Origin: Spirochaetales bacterium
Lineage (GTDB): Bacteria; Spirochaetota; Spirochaetia; SZUA-6; JAFGRV01
Assembly (NCBI GenBank): GCA_016930085.1
Contig: JAFGHO010000040.1
Span: 1 to 55,996, forward strand
Length of the DNA: 55,996 bases
Reading direction: 5' to 3'
Shown here in pieces: positions 7,852 to 17,802 of the stretch (the first letter of the stretch is position 1; every line of letters begins with the position of its first letter). The notes under the pieces are model-generated. The model was not told the origin of the DNA. It did not search any database and was given only the letters and a program-made list of their open reading frames with translations. The position numbers and the translations under genes were made by a program.

Positions 7852-10800
7852 TCAATCATTTTCTGTTTCCGTAAGCGGTGAGCGGTTGTCGAGGATAAAC
7901 TGTATTCCCTTGAGGGGAATACGAATCCAGTCGGGCCGGTTGTTCAGTTCATACCCGAGTTCGTAGACGGCTTTTTCAAGCAAAAAAACTTCCAGAAGCA
8001 CATCGATGTCCTTTTTATTCGAGGGAATGAACGACGCATCGTTCGCGACCGCCATGTATGATGAAATAAAGTTACTGCTTACAAAATGATACCATCGTTC
8101 GATCCAGAACCCGAGATATTCCGTCTCTTCCGTCTGATTCATGAGACAGTGCGAATAACCGCTGTGGACCGCATAATGAAAGGAACGGACCATTCCCGCC
8201 ACATCCCTGAAAGGAGAACGTTTCAGCCGCCGTTCGCTCAATGGCCGAGCCGGTTCTCCTTCAAAATCGATGATCGTAAAATCCGATCCCGTAAAGAGTA
8301 CCTGGCCGAGATGGTAATCCCCGTGGATCCGAATTTTCTTTGCCGATATCTTTTTTCCGAGGATCCGGCCCAAAATACCGAGGATATCCTTTTCCGCCTG
8401 TAAAACGCCGGAAGCCGCCTGCCGGTCGTTTTCGCTTATCTTTGAGAGGTTCCGTTCCAGCGTCGAAAAGACATATTTGACGAGACTCTTCATCGATTGA
8501 TATACCGAACGCTGATAGAGTATTGAAAATGATTCGGGCGCGAACTCCTCGGATTCGACGTCGGAAGAAAGCGCATGATGCAGTTCGGCGGTGCGGCGGC
8601 CGAGCAGTGCCGTCATCTGCAGAAAAAACTCCCCGCATAATTCCGTCATAAGGTCATTCGTGATGTCTCCGGCTTCGGTGATCCGTTCCAGTTCATCCTT
8701 CCTGACGATGATCTGGTCCAGATAACGGCCGACATTATCGAGGGTATAGTGCCAGGCGTCTCCCTGGTTGGGAACGAAGCGCTGCAGAAACCCGGTAAAG
8801 ACGGTGCCGTCGGGCACCTCGTATTCGATGACTCCGGCGAAATCGGGAACATGCGGGAACCGCGCATGTTCGGTCAGAAATCTCACGATTTCCGGATCGG
8901 GATTGATGCCTTTTTCGAGTTTCCGAAACAGCTTGAGGATAAATGAGGATTCATAGATAATCGATGTATTGCTTTGTTCCTCCTTGAACACGCTTGTTTC
9001 AACGGGTACCCCTTCTTCCCTGATATTTTTTCGCAGAACGGACCCGGCCGAGGCTTTCAGGCAACCCCGAACCCCCCTGATTCTTTTCCTTGTCGTCATG
9101 AGGTTGAGAAGGGTTTTGTGAAGGCGCGGACTGAAAACACCGTCATACAGTATCCCCCTCCGGGTTTCCTTTTCTATTTCCGCCTGGACCGCCTCAGGAT
9201 GCTCGCGTTCGATATGGATGCTTTCCTTGTCCCACGCGATCGCCATCGCCAGCATGTATGTCTCCATCGGTCCTTCGTTATACGAAATCTCCGTCATGAT
9301 AAAGCGAAGGCCGTCCTCTTCTTTCGAGATCGGGATGTTCTCGATTATTCTTACCCTCCTGATATGTCTTCCCTTGCTGCTGAACCACCTGGCGGCCCGG
9401 AGAAACCGGGGGAGGATGACCGCTTCCATGATATCCCGGTTGTCCCCTTCGAGTATTTCTTCCGATCGCTTTGAGATGACAAGCCGGGGAAGCGCGGTCA
9501 TCGACTCCTCCGAAGACGCCTGTTCCTCCTTTTTCAGGAGAAACCAGAAATGACCGTGCGAACCGAGTGTGACCTGATAGATTTCTTCCTTTATTTTCGG
9601 AAATTTATTTTGGCTCAACAATTCGATCGGAACGTAATCGATATAGGGCGCGAGATTCAATTCGACCGACTGGGCAAAACGGGAAAGATTGATGACGACA
9701 AGGATTGTATCATCATCGTAGCAGCGAACGAAAACAAGAACTTTATGATTTTCCGGTGAAAGAAACTCGATGGTTCCCCTGCTGAACGCCTTGTACCGTT
9801 TATGCATGGCGATCATACGCTTCATCCAAAAGAGAAGCGATGAAAGGTTTTTTTCCTGGTTTTCGACATTGACCGCCTGATAGTGATATTCGGGATCGAT
9901 AATAAGGGGAAGAAAGAGTTGTTGCGGATTCGCCTTTGAAAAACCGGCGTTCCGGTCGGGCCCCCACTGCATGGGCGTTCTGACGCCGTCACGGTCGCCA
10001 AGGTAATAATTGTCGCCCATCCCGATTTCATCCCCGTAATAGAGAACGGGGGTGCCTGGGAGTGAAAAAAGGAGGATATTCATGAGTTCGATTTTCCGGC
10101 GATTGTTCCCCAAAAGAGGGGCAAGGCGGCGGCGAATGCCGAGGTTTATCTTCGCACGCGCTTCATTGGCAAAGACACGGTACATGTAGTCGCGTTCTTC
10201 ATCGGTTACCATTTCCAGCGTGAGTTCGTCGTGATTGCGGAGAAAAAGCGCCCACTGGCAGTTATCCGGAATCGAAAGCGAAGGGTCAAGAATGTCGGTG
10301 ATCGGGAATCTGTTTTCCATCTGAACCGCCATGAACATGCGGGGCATGACGGGGAAATTGAATGCCATGTGGCATTCATTGCCGTCACCGAAATATTCGA
10401 CCGCGTCTTCCGGCCACTGGTTTGCCTCCGCCAGCAGCATGCGGTTTGAGTATTTATGATCGATATGCGATCTCAATTTCACGAGAAACTCATGGGTCTG
10501 GGGAAGATTTTCACAATTGGTCCCTTCTTCTTCAAAAAGGTAGGGGACCGCATCCAGTCTCATTCCGTCCACGCCAAGGTCGAACCAGAAATCGATTACC
10601 CGAAAGATTTCTCTTTGTACACGGGGATTCGCGAAATTGAGATCGGGCTGGTGTGAAAAAAAGCGGTGCCAGTAATACGCTTTGGCGACAGGATCCCATG
10701 TCCAGTTGGAGGCCTCGAAATCCTTGAAAATGATCCGGGCGTCGGAATATTTTTCGGGCGAGTCGCTCCAGACATAAAAATCTCTGTAGGCGGAACCGGG

Positions 10801-11181
10801 CGGTGATTTTCGTGCGCGTTGAAACCAGCCGTGCTGGTCCGATGTATGATTGATGACCAGCTCGGTGATGATCCGGATTCCCTTTTTATGCGCCTGTTTG
10901 AGGAATTCACGGAAATCCTGTATTTTTCCGTAAGAAGCATGGATGTTGAAATAATCGGCGATATCATACCCGTCATCACGCAGCGGTGAAGGGTAGAAAG
11001 GAAGAAGCCAGACGGCGTCGATGCCAAGGCTTTGAAGATAATCGAGTTTTCGGATAAGTCCCTGAAAATCCCCGATCCCGTCGTCGTTGCTGTCGCAAAA
11101 CGACTTGACATGGAGTTCATAAATGACCGCATCCTTATACCAGAGAGGGTCGTCTTTCAGATATTCATTACGGTTCGGCAC
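7852..11181 (-). CDS. treS: trehalose synthase / maltokinase fusion
   Basis: The 1109-aa protein combines two enzymes of the trehalose-maltose-glycogen route. Residues 1-550 are a GH13 trehalose synthase, interconverting trehalose and maltose, with the segments YELHVKSFCDSNDDGIGDF, the nucleophile Asp210 in GMRLDAVPY, an acid/base Glu in LLAEANQWPED, and LRNHDEL. Residues about 590-1109 are a maltokinase (Pep2/Mak) domain with the catalytic HGDYHLGQVL and IIDFEGEPARPLSERR motifs. TreS-Mak fusions of about 1,100 aa are common. The product, maltose-1-phosphate, normally feeds GlgE; no glgE is in this window. The gene is divergent from the lipoprotein gene at 11405. A role in osmoprotection or glucan storage is inferred. 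Confidence 0.95.
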   Translation of the reverse strand: MPNRNEYLKDDPLWYKDAVIYELHVKSFCDSNDDGIGDFQGLIRKLDYLQSLGIDAVWLLPFYPSPLRDDGYDIADYFNIHASYGKIQDFREFLKQAHKKGIRIITELVINHTSDQHGWFQRARKSPPGSAYRDFYVWSDSPEKYSDARIIFKDFEASNWTWDPVAKAYYWHRFFSHQPDLNFANPRVQREIFRVIDFWFDLGVDGMRLDAVPYLFEEEGTNCENLPQTHEFLVKLRSHIDHKYSNRMLLAEANQWPEDAVEYFGDGNECHMAFNFPVMPRMFMAVQMENRFPITDILDPSLSIPDNCQWALFLRNHDELTLEMVTDEERDYMYRVFANEARAKINLGIRRRLAPLLGNNRRKIELMNILLFSLPGTPVLYYGDEIGMGDNYYLGDRDGVRTPMQWGPDRNAGFSKANPQQLFLPLIIDPEYHYQAVNVENQEKNLSSLLFWMKRMIAMHKRYKAFSRGTIEFLSPENHKVLVFVRCYDDDTILVVINLSRFAQSVELNLAPYIDYVPIELLSQNKFPKIKEEIYQVTLGSHGHFWFLLKKEEQASSEESMTALPRLVISKRSEEILEGDNRDIMEAVILPRFLRAARWFSSKGRHIRRVRIIENIPISKEEDGLRFIMTEISYNEGPMETYMLAMAIAWDKESIHIEREHPEAVQAEIEKETRRGILYDGVFSPRLHKTLLNLMTTRKRIRGVRGCLKASAGSVLRKNIREEGVPVETSVFKEEQSNTSIIYESSFILKLFRKLEKGINPDPEIVRFLTEHARFPHVPDFAGVIEYEVPDGTVFTGFLQRFVPNQGDAWHYTLDNVGRYLDQIIVRKDELERITEAGDITNDLMTELCGEFFLQMTALLGRRTAELHHALSSDVESEEFAPESFSILYQRSVYQSMKSLVKYVFSTLERNLSKISENDRQAASGVLQAEKDILGILGRILGKKISAKKIRIHGDYHLGQVLFTGSDFTIIDFEGEPARPLSERRLKRSPFRDVAGMVRSFHYAVHSGYSHCLMNQTEETEYLGFWIERWYHFVSSNFISSYMAVANDASFIPSNKKDIDVLLEVFLLEKAVYELGYELNNRPDWIRIPLKGIQFILDNRSPLTETEND

Positions 11182-11366
11182 GGCACCTCCTTAATTCAAA
11201 TAATAATGGAAATAGCGACGACACTCAAGGCAATATCGGGTCGGTGAAGGTGAAGGGGGTATCGCTTTCAATACCCGTACGGGCCGCCTGCGGCCGGAAA
11301 AGCCCCCGGCACGTTATTTCCGATGAAAGACGTTACAATCGCCGTGCATATTATGATCATTTTACC

Positions 11367-11394
11367 TTGATCGTGAACAGATTTCTTATATAAT
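11367..11394 (+). promoter_or_regulatory. sigma70-type promoter of the lipoprotein gene
   Basis: TTGATC (-35, 11367-11372) and TATAAT (-10, 11389-11394) are separated by 16 nt. The expected transcription start falls around 11401, only a few bases before ATG 11405, so the message would be almost leaderless. The rest of the 223-nt divergent spacer (11182-11404) contains a GC-rich palindrome near 11280 but no other clear signal. Confidence 0.5.
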
Positions 11395-11404
11395 ATATAT
11401 TGAA

Positions 11405-12631
11405 ATGATGACAGGCAGCAGCAAGTATTGCCGTTCATACGGGATTCCGGGAGTTTTCCCACTCGAATCCGCTTTGTGTTTTTGTCTCTTCGTTCTATTT
11501 CTTTTCTTTAACGCATCATGTGTTTCGTCCCGCGTCGATACCGGGTCAATGGAAAATATCATCAACGGAACGCGATCTATCGCCCCGGATTCACGGCAGG
11601 TTGCCGATTTTGAAAGGCGCATCACAGAAAATCCCGTTATTTCTTTTGATGAAGAGGGCCCCCCCCCGAATGAAGCATCACCGCTTATGAAATTGCTGTA
11701 TACCTGCCATCGGGACGCTTATGTGTTAATCGACCGGACACGATCGATACTCGAAAGAGAGGAAAAAAGCGGGGGATCGGGTATCCTGACTCAATCGGTG
11801 CGGACGTTTATCGATTTCCTGCCGTCACCGGAAACGATGCTGCAGCAAAGCCCCGGCCTGCTGACCGCCGTTCACGAGATCAACCACGGGTATACCCGGC
11901 TTTATGCTTCGAACGTTATTCCGCATCAGCACATGCCTGCGGCTTCACGGAGGTACATGTGTTATTTCCTGACACGGGAGAAAACCGCCGTCATTCGCGT
12001 TTCGAACGCGGATGAAACGCCGCGTTACGCAATGCTTGAAACCGTCATCCCCGCGGAGCTGAGAACGAAACGATTCGATACCTATGTGGCGGGCGATGAG
12101 GGAAGCAAATCGGGCGTGTATACCCTGCTTGACGAATACAATGCCTATTTCCAGTCGTTCCGCACTGCTTTTTCCCTTGTTCCGTATTTCAAAAAAGAAA
12201 GGCCGCGGGACGACGGGAACTGGCTGACGTGGGCGGGTAAACTCTACAGCGATTACTTTGCCTATTTTGAGTTCCGATACTGGATACTGACCTACCTCCT
12301 TCATCTCCGGCGAATCGATCAGCCGCGTTTTGAGGCCGTCATCAAAACAAAGGGGTTCCGGATGGCCTTCTCATGGATCGATTCGGAGTATTCGAAGCTC
12401 GCGGCATCGTTCGATGATACCGTCACCGATCTGGTCTCGTTTGTGCTGCGAGAGGGCGGTGAGGCCGGCTATGAATCCGCAGGCGATGACGACCCGTGGA
12501 AGGGAATGCTGCTTACGATCGGCGGCAGCGGCATCGAGATGGATATGATCGAACGGGATCTGCTGGCGCCTCTTTTCGAACGCCCCGAATACAAAGAGCT
12601 GCTTGATATACTGCATGACCGGACCGGATGA
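11405..12631 (+). CDS. putative lipoprotein with an HExxH motif
   Basis: The family is not recognised. The N-terminus has a hydrophobic stretch ending in FFNASC (Cys39), a lipobox-like site, so a lipid-anchored exported protein is likely. Residues 157-161 read HEINH, which matches the HExxH zinc-binding motif of metallopeptidases, within AVHEINHGYTRLY. About 80 residues later is LLDEYNAYFQSF, a Glu-containing helix of the kind that supplies the third zinc ligand in gluzincins. The C-terminal half is helical with many aromatic residues. A zinc hydrolase function is therefore possible but unproven. The gene converges with the chemotaxis receptor remnant and shares a hairpin with it. Confidence 0.6.
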   Translation: MMTGSSKYCRSYGIPGVFPLESALCFCLFVLFLFFNASCVSSRVDTGSMENIINGTRSIAPDSRQVADFERRITENPVISFDEEGPPPNEASPLMKLLYTCHRDAYVLIDRTRSILEREEKSGGSGILTQSVRTFIDFLPSPETMLQQSPGLLTAVHEINHGYTRLYASNVIPHQHMPAASRRYMCYFLTREKTAVIRVSNADETPRYAMLETVIPAELRTKRFDTYVAGDEGSKSGVYTLLDEYNAYFQSFRTAFSLVPYFKKERPRDDGNWLTWAGKLYSDYFAYFEFRYWILTYLLHLRRIDQPRFEAVIKTKGFRMAFSWIDSEYSKLAASFDDTVTDLVSFVLREGGEAGYESAGDDDPWKGMLLTIGGSGIEMDMIERDLLAPLFERPEYKELLDILHDRTG

Positions 12632-12638
12632 CGCACTC

Positions 12639-12685
12639 AGGCCCGGGCACGCCACATATTTTCCCGATGCGCCATGCCCGGGCCT
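12639..12685. terminator. bidirectional hairpin between convergent genes
   Basis: AGGCCCGGGCA (12639-12649) and TGCCCGGGCCT (12675-12685) are perfect 11-bp reverse complements with a 25-nt loop. The hairpin fills the gap between the lipoprotein gene and the convergent chemotaxis receptor gene. There is no T-run, so it may terminate weakly or protect the 3' ends. Confidence 0.55.
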
Positions 12686-14164
12686 CATGATTGCTCCTTC
12701 AATCGGTGCAGGTCGGCTTTCCATTGTTCGATCGCTTTTTTTGTATGTAATCCTACGTGATGGACCGATTTGATTTCATCGACGATAATTGAAAAATCTC
12801 CCAGAATTTTCTCGACCCTCGTTTTTATCGTCGTCGATGTATCGTAGACCGAATTGATACTTTTGTTGCTTTTCCGGATCACCTCATCGACATCGTTCAT
12901 GGCCTGACCGATCTGCTGGGATTTCGTGACCATGTCTGTGACGGTGAGGATGATCTCCTTGGATGCAGATGAAACCTCGTGCATCCCGTTCACAAGTTCT
13001 TCCATCAGTTTTTCGACATCGAGTACCTCGGTGTTTATTTTCTGAAAACAGGAGCCGGTTTTTTCGATAAGCCGCGTCGCGTTCAGTATATTCTGCTTGT
13101 TCGTATTGAGTGTGTCGGTTATCAGCCTGGAGTTCGTATTCGTGTTTTCCGCGAGTTTTCTGATTTCATCGGCAACCACCGCGAATCCTTTTCCGTATTC
13201 TCCCGCGTGGGCTGCCTCGATGGCGGCGTTCATGGCAAGGAGGTTCGTCCGGCTTGAAATACTGCTGATCACATCGATAATTTCGAAGATCTCTTCGGAG
13301 GTGCTTTCGAGGACTCCTATCGCCTCGACCGCAGCGTTCATCTCTTCAAAGCCGGCAGTGATGACGTCGGCGAGGTTTCGGACGGTCGTTTTTTTGTTCA
13401 TCGTGGAAAGGGTGATACTTTCGATCGGAGCCGATATTTCCTCGATCGAGACCGAGGTTTCGGATATGGAGGAGTTTGTTTCCAGAATCACTTCCTTGAC
13501 ATGACCGGTCAGATCGAGGACCGATTTGTTGACCTGCCCGGAAACCTCGACTTCCGAATTCTGGCTTTCCATTTCCGAGTTGATCGAGTTTACATTGTTT
13601 TGTATCCTGACAAAGTGGTCCTGGGCTTTTTCCGTCGAATCGATCAGCCGATTGCCGATGTCCATGCTTTGTCTGGTCGTCATAAGGATTTCTTCGATTT
13701 CCCGCGCCTTCTGCCTGCTTTTCACCGCTTTTGATTCGGATTCCTCCAGAATCGATCCGGTGATTCTGAAGATGATGCAGGAGAAAAGGCCGAAAATGCC
13801 GAGAAGGATCGACGCGACGATATAGTTCTGAACAAGTTAGGCGTTTTCCGTTCCAGGTAGTGGAGGGCCTCCTGGGTGAAGATAAAAACCGTGACAATGA
13901 ACAATACGGCGGCAATAAGCAGGTTAAACGCGATGCCGTATTTTCCGGTTTTTATCAGAGAGAGGATGAACATATAAAAGAAAAAAAGAAAGACGACCGC
14001 TATAAAAACGGGCAGTTAATAATACCGAAAAAATAAAGCGGCAGCGAGAAAATATCCATCATAATGATGATGGCGATAACGGTAAAAAGCATTCCTGCTT
14101 TCCGCTGGATGATAACCGACTCTTTATTATATATGGAGAGAAAATAGCTTGTTATTTTTTTCAT
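12685..14164 (-). pseudogene. methyl-accepting chemotaxis protein, disrupted by two frameshifts
   Basis: The C-terminal 346 codons (13725-12685) are a chemotaxis receptor signalling domain with the hairpin-tip sequence [19 protein letters not shown] followed by [16 protein letters not shown]. The reading frame continues upstream of 13725 through a membrane helix ([18 protein letters not shown]) to a stop at 13837. A different frame then carries more membrane segments (MFILSLIKTGKYGIAFNLLIAAVLF, 13973-13840), and a third frame holds the true start (ATG at 14164, MKKITSYFLSIYNKES, with GGAG eight bases upstream). Two single-base shifts, near 13840 and near 14020, would restore one gene of about 490 codons. 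They may be real decay or sequencing errors in homopolymers. Confidence 0.75.
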
Positions 14165-14179
14165 CGTTCATTCTCCATG

Positions 14180-14588
14180 TTACAGCGGTCCTATGAATTT
14201 CGCCCATAGATCGAGCATGAAAAGCGTCAGCATACCGGCGGCCAGCGCCGCGCAGATTGTTTTGACGATTCCCCAGTTGTCATCTTTTTTCTCGTCGATG
14301 AAATAAAACAGGGGAAAACTCGCTATGAAAAAACTGGAATAGAGAATCGAACCGAATATCAGCATCCTGTTCTGTTCTTTGTAGTAAAAATTATCCCGAA
14401 GCATCGGATTGGCCATGATCAATGTTTCAAGCCATGCCCAGAAATATGCGGCCGCGATGACGATGACGGGGAAAAGGGCTTTCATGAAAGGAATTTTTGA
14501 TGTTGTGATGCGGCGGATGACGACGACCGAAAGGGCCATGGCCGCCATCCAGATCGGGGAACAAATAATAAAAAATTTTTAGCCCCAT
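14180..14588 (-). pseudogene. membrane protein gene with a homopolymer frameshift near its start
   Basis: From 14548 the frame encodes four hydrophobic segments (ALSVVVIRR..., LFPVIVIAAAYFWAWLETLIM, ILYSSFFIASFPLFYFI, ICAALAAGMLTLFMLDLW). The frame runs upstream to KFFIICSPIW and then a stop at 14579. Removing one T from the T6 run (minus strand, near 14570) joins it to ATG 14588, giving a protein beginning MGLKIFIICSPIWMAAMAL. The stop lies 15 nt before the chemotaxis receptor start, so the two genes form an operon and share the same kind of damage. The function is unknown; it may partner the receptor in the membrane. Confidence 0.5.
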
Positions 14589-14946
14589 GCTTTGTCCGGA
14601 TTCACGGAAAACCAGGTTCCCCCGGTTTTCGCTTTCTTCCCGGCAGGTATTGGATCCGACATTCTGAATACCCTCTTTATACCAGCGTATGTGCGTTTCG
14701 TCCCGGCATGTTCGAATATACCGGAACGCAGTGACCGCCGTTACACAGTATTATTATAGTGAAGCCCCACCAAAATAACAAATAAAAAACCTGATACGAT
14801 ACCTTGTTTAGCGTGAAAAAACAATAATAAATGTATGAGAGCGATATCCCGGCCTCCGGGCGCCGCCGCCATATATATGAAAGTGTTGACTTTTTTATCA
14901 GGGAATGGCATAGTTATATACCGAAAACAGATTGAAGATGTAAACT
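14589..14946 (+). promoter_or_regulatory. intergenic region with a possible promoter for the first hybrid kinase
   Basis: This 358-nt spacer has no supported gene. TTGACT at 14886-14891 is a good -35 element; the best -10 candidates (CATAGT at 17-nt spacing, or TAGTTA at 19) are weak. A very similar stretch, TGTTGACTTTT, occurs at 20697-20707 upstream of the GH5 gene, which may mark a shared regulatory site. Confidence 0.35.
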
Positions 14947-17802
14947 ATGAAAAAAATGCGATCCCGAAAATCCTTCCGCAGGGTTGGTGTCTTTACGGCC
15001 TGGTTTTACGGGCATTACCAGCTGGAACTCATCTCCGGCATTGAAGAGGCGGCCGGGCGCCATAACGTGCAGGTGGTCTACTTTTCGGGCCGCGCCCTGC
15101 ATTCACCCGTCCCGTATGAAAACGATCATAACATCATTTATGATACAGCCCTGAATGCATCGCTTGACGGGCTTATTATCATGTCGCTTCTGGCCAATTA
15201 TTGCGATGATTATGCCTTGACGGAATTCATAGCCCGATATAAAGACATTCCGATCATTACCGTCAATTTCCGTTCCCTCATCGGCAACGCGATTCTTACC
15301 AACAATAAAAAGGGATTCAGCGCTTTGATGAACCACCTTATCGACCAACACGGCTACAGAAAACTCGCATTTGTCAAAGGACCGGAACATAATCGGGATG
15401 CAATGGAACGTTATACAGTGTACAAATCCGCTCTTTCCGGGAACGGAATCGATTACAATCCCGCACTCGTCACCGGAACCTGTTATACCTTCCGGGCGGG
15501 CCAGGAAGCGGTTAATGTGTACCTGGACGAACGCCGGTTGCGGCCCGGCAGGGACATCGAAGCGGTTGTCTGTGCCAACGACGCAATCGCGTTGGGCGTG
15601 ATCGATGCTCTTTATGAACGCGGTTTGCGCGTACCCCGGGATGTCGCGGTCACCGGATTCGATAACATGAATGCGTCGATTTTCCCCAAATTCCCGCTTA
15701 CCAGCGTCAAACAGCATCTTCGCGAAATCGGGAACATGGCAATGTGCAATCTTCTTGATTATCAACCTCACCGGGAGCCCATTTTTTTCGACACGGAACT
15801 CGTTATCCGCGATTCATGCGGGTGCATTAAACCGGAAGAAAAATCATCATCTCTCCCGGATATAAACAGAGAACGGGCGTCTTCCTGTGGAATGGATTCA
15901 GATGTATATAAAAAGGATCTGGAGTTCATCTATTACGAAATCACCAGGATCATCGACAATTTGAAGGATTTGCAGAAGATGACGGAATTTTCCGCATGGA
16001 TGCAGGGGAATTTCCCTGATCTGGGAATAGAAAGCGCCTGGATTTTGCTCTTTACAGAGGTCAATTCGGACGTCCGCACTTACAGACTGCTTGCCGGATT
16101 CGATCAGCGCCAACCGGAAGGAACGGAATTGAAGGATACCGTAGCGGAAACCGTGATCTTTGACCATATCCTTACCTGGCGGCCCGGCCGCTCCTACTGC
16201 ATGCTTCCGCTTCTCTCCAAGGGGGAAAAGTATGGCCTTCTTGTCATGGAAGTGAATCTATATACTTCCCTCGTATTCGATACGTTGAGCAGCCATATCG
16301 GAAGCAGCATCAGGAACATGCTTCTCGGCGAAGAAGTGATAGCGATGAACCGGCAGCTCATACAGGCCGATGAACAAAAAACCCGGTTTTTCATTAATGT
16401 GGCGCACGAAACAAAAACCCCGCTGACACTCATCAGGAATTACCTCGCGCTTTACATGGAAGAGCATGAACCCGACGAGAAGCTTGTCATCATGAAGCAG
16501 CATATCGATCTTCTGCTTGCCAATATGCTCAATTTTCTCGACGCTGAAAGACTTCAAAAAGAGGAATTGATCTACCGGCATGATGAGCTTGTGAATGTAT
16601 CGGCATACGCACGCGGAAAAAGCGACCTTTTCCGGGCCGTAGCTTCCAGAAAAAATATCCGCATAACCTTGACCGCGGATGACCGTGTCGTCATCAGGAT
16701 CGATCCCCTCGCACTGGAGCGTATTTTTAATAATCTCTTGGACAATGCGGTGAGATATATACAGTCCGGAGGACGGATACATCTCAATGTCCGGAAAACG
16801 AACGGCAAGGCAATACTCCGTATCAGCGACAACGGGCCCGGTCTGCCCGCCGACCGGTGGGGGCATCTTTTCGAACCCTATTACCTGCTTTCGAAGAAAC
16901 GAGACGGACGGCAGGGCATTGGTGTGGGACTTTCAATCGTGAAGAAGATCGTCGACGGACTCGGGGCTTCGATCAAGGCGGAGAAAGGAAGGAGGGGAGG
17001 AACATCCTTTACCATCACGTTCACGGATGAAAGCGGCGCGGCGGAACCGGAACAGCTTCAGGAAATACTCACAGCCGCATCGCCCATTGGCCCGGTTCAG
17101 GATGTTAATATCAAGGAAGGAAGGATTTCGGCCGACAGATCCTCGCTTTTCGTTATTGACGACAATATACATCTTCTGAAATTCATTCAAACCGCCTTTT
17201 CGGAATCGTACAACGTGTTCATGGCCCGGAGCACGGAGGAGGCTTTACTCAGACTCAAGGTGATACCCCGTCCGGATGTCATCATCTCCGACGTCATGAT
17301 GGACGGTGAAGACGGATTTCAGCTGCTTTACGCCATTTCGGAAAAGGACGGATACAACGACATTCCTTTTATCTTCCTTACCGCTTTGGGCGGTGAAACG
17401 GCAAAACTGAAGGGTCTCGATCTCGGGGCGGTCGACTATATCGAAAAACCCTTTTCCATCGCCACCCTGAGGGCCAAAATCGAATCGATCATCGGATTAC
17501 GCGGGCGGCAGGTGAAACAGGACCGCGAACGCATCCGCTACAGCATCGACGGACTGTTATCCGGTTCGGGCACCGACGCCGCGGAACCGGTGAAATCCGG
17601 GTTCGAATTGCACTGCGAGAAATTCGGCATCGTCGGCCGGGAAAAGGAGATCATCCGGATGATAATGGGGGGCCTGGTGAATAAGGAGATCGCTTCATGC
17701 ATGCATGTCTCTCAGCGCACGGTGGAGTACCACATCACCAAAATATATAAAAAATGCGGCGTAAACAACAAATACAATCTTCTGAAAAAATTCAGGGAGT
17801 GA
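14947..17802 (+). CDS. hybrid sensor: LacI-type sugar-binding domain, histidine kinase, receiver, LuxR-type HTH
   Basis: This 951-aa protein has no signal peptide or membrane segment, so it should be cytoplasmic. Domains in order: a LacI/periplasmic-binding-protein-like sensor (about 10-300) that lacks the usual LacI N-terminal HTH and ends in RDSCGC; a GAF-like region (about 330-460); a HisKA domain with His487 in NVAHETKTPL; an ATPase domain with NNLLDNAVRY, SDNGPGLP and GIGVGLSIVKKI; a receiver domain with phospho-acceptor Asp782 in ISDVMMDG; and a C-terminal LuxR-type helix-turn-helix (about 885-951; VNKEIASCMHVSQRTVEYHI). It could sense an intracellular sugar and control transcription in a single polypeptide. 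It lies 309 nt upstream of the first dockerin esterase gene; a paralogue is at 23466. Confidence 0.9.
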   Translation: MKKMRSRKSFRRVGVFTAWFYGHYQLELISGIEEAAGRHNVQVVYFSGRALHSPVPYENDHNIIYDTALNASLDGLIIMSLLANYCDDYALTEFIARYKDIPIITVNFRSLIGNAILTNNKKGFSALMNHLIDQHGYRKLAFVKGPEHNRDAMERYTVYKSALSGNGIDYNPALVTGTCYTFRAGQEAVNVYLDERRLRPGRDIEAVVCANDAIALGVIDALYERGLRVPRDVAVTGFDNMNASIFPKFPLTSVKQHLREIGNMAMCNLLDYQPHREPIFFDTELVIRDSCGCIKPEEKSSSLPDINRERASSCGMDSDVYKKDLEFIYYEITRIIDNLKDLQKMTEFSAWMQGNFPDLGIESAWILLFTEVNSDVRTYRLLAGFDQRQPEGTELKDTVAETVIFDHILTWRPGRSYCMLPLLSKGEKYGLLVMEVNLYTSLVFDTLSSHIGSSIRNMLLGEEVIAMNRQLIQADEQKTRFFINVAHETKTPLTLIRNYLALYMEEHEPDEKLVIMKQHIDLLLANMLNFLDAERLQKEELIYRHDELVNVSAYARGKSDLFRAVASRKNIRITLTADDRVVIRIDPLALERIFNNLLDNAVRYIQSGGRIHLNVRKTNGKAILRISDNGPGLPADRWGHLFEPYYLLSKKRDGRQGIGVGLSIVKKIVDGLGASIKAEKGRRGGTSFTITFTDESGAAEPEQLQEILTAASPIGPVQDVNIKEGRISADRSSLFVIDDNIHLLKFIQTAFSESYNVFMARSTEEALLRLKVIPRPDVIISDVMMDGEDGFQLLYAISEKDGYNDIPFIFLTALGGETAKLKGLDLGAVDYIEKPFSIATLRAKIESIIGLRGRQVKQDRERIRYSIDGLLSGSGTDAAEPVKSGFELHCEKFGIVGREKEIIRMIMGGLVNKEIASCMHVSQRTVEYHITKIYKKCGVNNKYNLLKKFRE

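Noticed and set aside
11270-11310. GC-rich palindrome as a terminator
   Set aside because: It lies between divergent genes where no transcript should end, and there is no T-run.
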